Below are positions 60,568-64,000 of a DNA stretch of 64,000 nucleotides, in pieces. The number at the start of each line of letters is the position of its first letter. Position 1 is the stretch's first letter. Source of the stretch: Mucilaginibacter sp. Bleaf8 (lineage in GTDB: Bacteria > Bacteroidota > Bacteroidia > Sphingobacteriales > Sphingobacteriaceae). The translations under genes and the position numbers were made by a program. The stretch spans positions 62,001 through 126,000 of the forward strand of contig NZ_JAHBBK010000005.1 of the NCBI RefSeq assembly GCF_018390515.1. The letters are read 5' to 3'. The notes under the pieces are model-generated. The model saw only the letters and a program-made list of their open reading frames with translations, made no database searches and was not told the DNA's origin.

Positions 60568-61861
60568 TCAGGGTAAAGCCTAAGTGTATGTTAACGTAGT
60601 TCTCGCGGATTAAATTGTTTTGCAGTGTACCTAATTTGCCTACCTCTGCAGAGATGTTTACTTTATAGAACGCACTGTTGTTACGTGGTATAGGCAAACC
60701 TAAACCAAACGTTACCGCGTATTGCTTAATATCGGTATTGTTGATATTAATATAAGTTTTATCATAACGTAAACCCAAACGGTAATCCATACGGGCAAAA
60801 TAGCTGTGCAGCGCATTGAAGTTAGGTGTAATCTGACCACCTATACGATAGCTTTCGCTTTTTTGCAAGCCTTGGTTTACACCGCCAATCATAAAGTCAG
60901 ACCAGTTGCTGGTACTGTAATCGGCACCGATCAGGTATTTATTATCTTTCTGCAATGACACACCAAAGTGGTTCATCATCGGCAGTTTTATTTTAGAGTT
61001 GCCCAGGTTTTGTGCATACACGGTATCAATAGGTAAACTTTCGTTGCCCTGCGAGTCATAAGTATACTGGGTGGTATAGTTATTCAGTTTTGAATTCAAT
61101 TTGGTACTTAATGATGCAGAGTAACCAAACACCAGGTGCATATCTTCGGCCAAATCAAAATTCACTTGTGTACCTAAATCATAGTTAACGCCGCCGATAC
61201 TGTTACTGCGTTCGGTACGGGTACCTAATGCACCTAAGTTTCCGTAAGTGTCAACCACTTCAAGCGAGCGGTACTGGCGCAGGTTACCGAAAATATAGGA
61301 TACATTACCACCAAAACTCAGGTGCTTGCCTATACCGAAACCATAACCCAGATAAGCTTTGGATAAACCGCCATCGCCGGTGTAAATAGAACGAACAGCG
61401 TTAGTATCAGTAGCTGTACCGGTACCCAGGCTGCTTGCGTTTTGACGGTAGTTGTAACCCAGCTCGGTATATGGCATCAAACCAAAGCTCAATGCAGATC
61501 GTTTAGAAACCGGTGCAGCAAAAAGCACATGGCTCAGCCTGAAATTACCGTTGGATTGCCCGTTAGTAGTGCTATTACGCAGCGTTGAAAAGTTACCATT
61601 CAAACCAACATCGATAGTAGTGAGGTTGATGTATCCGTAAGATGCCGGATTGAGTACGTTTATGGTATTGTAGCTGCTTATTTTGTTAACGGCAGTACCA
61701 ATACCACCCATAGCACGGGTTTGCGGCAGCAATGATTCGCTGAGCGTACCCAGGCCAAACTGTGAGTAGGGCGAGCTGGTAGTGGCGGTGGTTTGTGCCA
61801 TAGCGCCGGCCGCACAAAGGGTAAGTAAAAAAGTAAAGCCCGATCTGATATATTTAATCAT
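60533..61861 (-). CDS. Outer membrane beta-barrel protein, conserved in the coaX-lptC neighbourhood
   Basis: 442 residues. Signal peptide 1-22 (ends GAMAQ). Then SSPYSQFGLGTLSESLLPQTRAMGGIGTAVN, an opening typical of FadL/PorV-like barrels in this phylum, strand repeats (LSFGLMPYTELGYNY, HLVFGYSASLSTKL, YFARMDYRLGLRYD) and a C-terminus VNIHLGFTLNDVWFTKYRFD. Between coaX (8-bp overlap) and lptC (35-bp overlap). A channel or assembly role is likely, not proven. Confidence 0.88.
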   Translation of the reverse strand: MIKYIRSGFTFLLTLCAAGAMAQTTATTSSPYSQFGLGTLSESLLPQTRAMGGIGTAVNKISSYNTINVLNPASYGYINLTTIDVGLNGNFSTLRNSTTNGQSNGNFRLSHVLFAAPVSKRSALSFGLMPYTELGYNYRQNASSLGTGTATDTNAVRSIYTGDGGLSKAYLGYGFGIGKHLSFGGNVSYIFGNLRQYRSLEVVDTYGNLGALGTRTERSNSIGGVNYDLGTQVNFDLAEDMHLVFGYSASLSTKLNSKLNNYTTQYTYDSQGNESLPIDTVYAQNLGNSKIKLPMMNHFGVSLQKDNKYLIGADYSTSNWSDFMIGGVNQGLQKSESYRIGGQITPNFNALHSYFARMDYRLGLRYDKTYININNTDIKQYAVTFGLGLPIPRNNSAFYKVNISAEVGKLGTLQNNLIRENYVNIHLGFTLNDVWFTKYRFD

Positions 61862-62597
61862 TATGCTCTTGTATAGCTGCGTTTAATCCTTTAAGAACCA
61901 GGTACGGTTCTAATTTAATATAGCCGGCAAAGATGCTATTTTTCAGCACGGTATCCAAAAAAACAGCATCTCCGCCGGTTAATATAATATTCAGGCTGCC
62001 GGCCTGTTGTAAATAACTTTGTATAAATCCCTGCACTTCGTAAAGCATGCCGTTTTGCACGCCCGATTGCATGGCCGTCAGGGTATCGTCACCATACAGC
62101 CGGTTAAACAGCTCATCGGCCTGTACCAGCGGTAAACCGGCCGTGTAATGGTTCATGGCGCGGTAGCGCATATTTAATCCGGGAGATATGCTGCCGCCGA
62201 AATAATTCCCTTCGGCATCAACCCCGTCATACGTAATACAGGTACCGGCATCAATTACCAGGTTATAGGTACCCGGATATAAGTGCCGTGCGCTCATTAC
62301 GCCCACTAAACGATCAAGCCCAAGCGTATGCGGCGTACGATAATGGTTGCGGATGCCGGTTGCCATATCGCGGCTAAACAGCATCACCTTAACACGCTCC
62401 TGCAAGCTGACGAGCCACAGCGGCACATCCTTTTTTACGGATGATACAATTGCTTTTTGAATAGTATACTGATTAATCAGACTCTGCAGCAGTTCACCAT
62501 CGGGTGCTTCGTAATGTTCGGCAAAAAGCAGCTCATTACCATTAAACACGGCCAGCTTGGTAAAGGTATTGCCGATATCAATAACCAGTTGCGCCAT
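61854..62597 (-). CDS. coaX: Type III pantothenate kinase
   Basis: 247 residues. First step of CoA synthesis. ASKHA-fold motifs: VIDIGNTFTKLAVF (phosphate 1), LVIDAGTCITYDGV (phosphate 2), GGSISPGLNMRYRAMN, and ILTGGDAVFL (adenosine). Requires a monovalent cation in known members. One base after the purQ stop and overlapping omp by 8 bp, so in the middle of a tightly packed operon. Confidence 0.96.
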   Translation of the reverse strand: MAQLVIDIGNTFTKLAVFNGNELLFAEHYEAPDGELLQSLINQYTIQKAIVSSVKKDVPLWLVSLQERVKVMLFSRDMATGIRNHYRTPHTLGLDRLVGVMSARHLYPGTYNLVIDAGTCITYDGVDAEGNYFGGSISPGLNMRYRAMNHYTAGLPLVQADELFNRLYGDDTLTAMQSGVQNGMLYEVQGFIQSYLQQAGSLNIILTGGDAVFLDTVLKNSIFAGYIKLEPYLVLKGLNAAIQEHND

Positions 62598-62598
62598 C

Positions 62599-63291
62599 TC
62601 AGGCCTTCGCCATATTCAGGATCGATTCAAAGATAGCCAGGCCGTCTTCGTTGGCAAGCAGGGTATCAGCAGCACGCTCAGGGTGTGGCATCATGGCAAA
62701 AACATTGCGTTTGATGTTACATACACCGGCTATGTTTTCGGCTGATCCGTTCGGGTTAGCCTCATCAGTGATATTACCAGCTTCGTCTGAATAGCGGAAC
62801 AATACCTGATCGTTATCATTCAACGCTTTCAGTGTATCCTCATCAGCAAAGTAATTACCCTCACCGTGTGCAATCGGAATTTTAAGCACTTTCTCGGCAT
62901 CTATCTGCGAAGTAAGCAGCGAATTGGTAGTTTGCGGCTTGATGTAGGTGTTACGGCAAATAAACTTGCGGTTTTTATTGTGCAGCAATGCACCCGGAAC
63001 CAAACCAGCCTCGGCCAGGATCTGGAAACCGTTACAAATACCCATTACATAACCGCCCTTAGCTGCAAACTGAACAACCTCCTGCATAATGGGCGAAAAA
63101 CGGGCAATAGCGCCTGAACGAAGGTAATCGCCGAATGAAAAGCCACCAGGCAGAATTACTACATCCACACCTTGTAAGTCATGGTCTTTATGCCACAGGC
63201 GAACCACCTGCTGCCCCATTATTTGCTCCAGTACATAGATAATGTCTTCGTCGCAATTAGAGCCGGGAAATATTACTACACCAAATTTCAT
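62599..63291 (-). CDS. purQ: Phosphoribosylformylglycinamidine synthase subunit PurQ
   Basis: 230 residues, glutaminase subunit of the small PurSQL-type enzyme. FPGSNCDEDIIY near the start, oxyanion region ILPGGFSFGDYLRSGAI, nucleophile Cys in VMGICNGFQILAEAG, and the His/Glu pair in MMPHPERAAD. Supplies ammonia for FGAM formation. A -7 box ends four bases before the ATG. First gene of the purQ-coaX-omp-lptC run. Confidence 0.97.
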   Translation of the reverse strand: MKFGVVIFPGSNCDEDIIYVLEQIMGQQVVRLWHKDHDLQGVDVVILPGGFSFGDYLRSGAIARFSPIMQEVVQFAAKGGYVMGICNGFQILAEAGLVPGALLHNKNRKFICRNTYIKPQTTNSLLTSQIDAEKVLKIPIAHGEGNYFADEDTLKALNDNDQVLFRYSDEAGNITDEANPNGSAENIAGVCNIKRNVFAMMPHPERAADTLLANEDGLAIFESILNMAKA

Positions 63292-63295
63292 GTTA

Positions 63296-63303
63296 CAAAA
63301 CTA
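63296..63303 (-). promoter_or_regulatory. -7 element of purQ
   Basis: Minus-strand TAGTTTTG, exact, four bases before the purQ ATG; the -33 region is weak. No guanine or PRPP riboswitch is visible in the short leader. Confidence 0.4.
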
Positions 63304-63336
63304 ATACAACGCCTTGAACCTGAACGAATGTAAAAG

Positions 63337-64000
63337 TTAAAAAGTGTTAAACTGGCAATAAATAATGCCGATAAGCAGAAAAATAAACAGTGTTTCGTAG
63401 AACCAGGGCTTGCCGGCATACAAAAAATAGTAGGCAAAGAAGATGGAAATGGGTACTGTACAGATTAAAAAGTGACTGATGCCAAACTCGGGACGTACGT
63501 AAAAAGAGGCCCCGGCTATCAGAAATATAAACAGCAACAGCTGAAAGGCTTTACGCACCAGCACAAAACTCTTAAAAAAGTTTTCCTGTAATCTGAACAA
63601 GCCTAACACCACGATAAAGCCTACCGGGATAAGCAGAAAATAATCATACCGGTCAAAAGCACTGATGCCTTTGAATGGTGCACCCAACGGCAGCCATATT
63701 TTGTGAAAATTTACCAGATCATCGTGCAGGTAATAATACACCGCAATGAAAAAGAAAACGGTAAGGTAGCCAAGTATACTGGCGGCCCAGTCGCGCCAGT
63801 CGAACGGGCGCAAAACAACAAGGGCAATCCATACCACAATAAACTGATAAACAAAGGGCAGGTAAAACAGCGTACCTAATGCGGCTATCATACCCAAATC
63901 GTACACGGTAGACTTGGCATCTTCGGCTTTGTACAGGTACAACAGCTTATGCAGCATCCATATCACCAGAAAATTACATATCAAAGGCGCACTAAGCACT
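63337..64000 (-). CDS. Polytopic membrane protein, DUF6427-like, 5'-truncated
   Basis: About 220 residues remain; the frame is open to the right edge, so the GTG at 63999 is probably internal. At least six hydrophobic helices (for example MIAALGTLFYLPFVYQFIVV, WAASILGYLTVFFFIAVYYY, LLIPVGFIVVLGLFRL, LLLFIFLIAGASFY). The combination of short loops, RPFDWRDW and a length of a few hundred residues suits the DUF6427 family of Bacteroidota, but I hold this weakly. Same strand as purQ, 45 bp upstream of it. Confidence 0.7.
   Translation of the reverse strand, partial: VLSAPLICNFLVIWMLHKLLYLYKAEDAKSTVYDLGMIAALGTLFYLPFVYQFIVVWIALVVLRPFDWRDWAASILGYLTVFFFIAVYYYLHDDLVNFHKIWLPLGAPFKGISAFDRYDYFLLIPVGFIVVLGLFRLQENFFKSFVLVRKAFQLLLFIFLIAGASFYVRPEFGISHFLICTVPISIFFAYYFLYAGKPWFYETLFIFLLIGIIYCQFNTF

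Overview
The window comes from a Bacteroidota chromosome, most likely a Sphingobacteriaceae member (Mucilaginibacter/Pedobacter-like). This rests on repeated TAnnTTTG-type -7 promoter boxes, near absence of Shine-Dalgarno sequences, and several families typical of or restricted to the phylum (YtxJ-type bacilliredoxin, DUF2480, DUF3109, DUF6427-like, a DksA-like protein with a degenerate zinc finger, a CarboxypepD-plug TonB receptor, a lipoprotein LptC). No rRNA, tRNA, CRISPR array, phage or intact insertion sequence was seen. Almost all of it is housekeeping or envelope sequence; the unusual material lies in intergenic repeats and in altered catalytic motifs.

Layout. 1-7 kb: a truncated flavoprotein, an ECF sigma/anti-sigma pair, lipA, ytxJ, a tiny lipoprotein, ribH, a TPR membrane protein, recF with a DUF721 (DciA-like) gene, and ndk. 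7-16 kb: nrnA, two tandem FKBP isomerases, tatD, asparaginase, csaA, tadA, sodA, a 57-residue lipoprotein behind a strong Shine-Dalgarno, and two oxidoreductases. 16-20 kb: an iron-acquisition pair (siderophore TonB receptor plus PepSY membrane protein) behind a promoter and a Fur-box-like palindrome. 20-28 kb: GAF-SpoIIE phosphatase, rnhB, a glycosyltransferase, gcvT, a comB-like gene preceded by a REP/MITE-like palindrome, then three sensor-kinase-like genes, two of which lack the phospho-acceptor histidine.

28-38 kb: ileS-dksA-lspA overlap as an operon; the isoleucyl-tRNA synthetase is of the long, IleRS2-like type and carries a GIHH signature in place of HxGH. Then an S41 protease, murQ, an unknown conserved protein, a BI-1 family protein and OmpW. 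38-47 kb: a SAM-I riboswitch, a second REP-like inverted repeat, full-length metH, metF, and three tandem paralogous envelope proteins. 47-54 kb: HAD phosphatase, rsgA, dtd, mazG-like, DUF4349 lipoprotein, a TlpA-like thioredoxin, a roughly 700-bp gene-free stretch with an orphan leftward terminator, and an M13 peptidase. 54.4-54.7 kb: an odd array of GGWACA hexamers spaced about 10 bp apart, flanked by perfect hairpins and a 16-bp palindrome. 54.7-64 kb: leftward genes rfbA, DUF3109, DUF3108, DUF2480, then ppiD-lptC-omp-coaX-purQ and a truncated polytopic membrane protein.

Genes that work together: riboswitch-metH-metF (methionine and one-carbon cycle, with gcvT nearby feeding methylene-THF); TonB receptor plus PepSY (ferric siderophore uptake and reduction); ECF sigma plus anti-sigma; purQ-coaX-omp-lptC-ppiD (nucleotide and CoA synthesis joined to outer-membrane biogenesis); and ileS-dksA-lspA (growth and envelope maturation).
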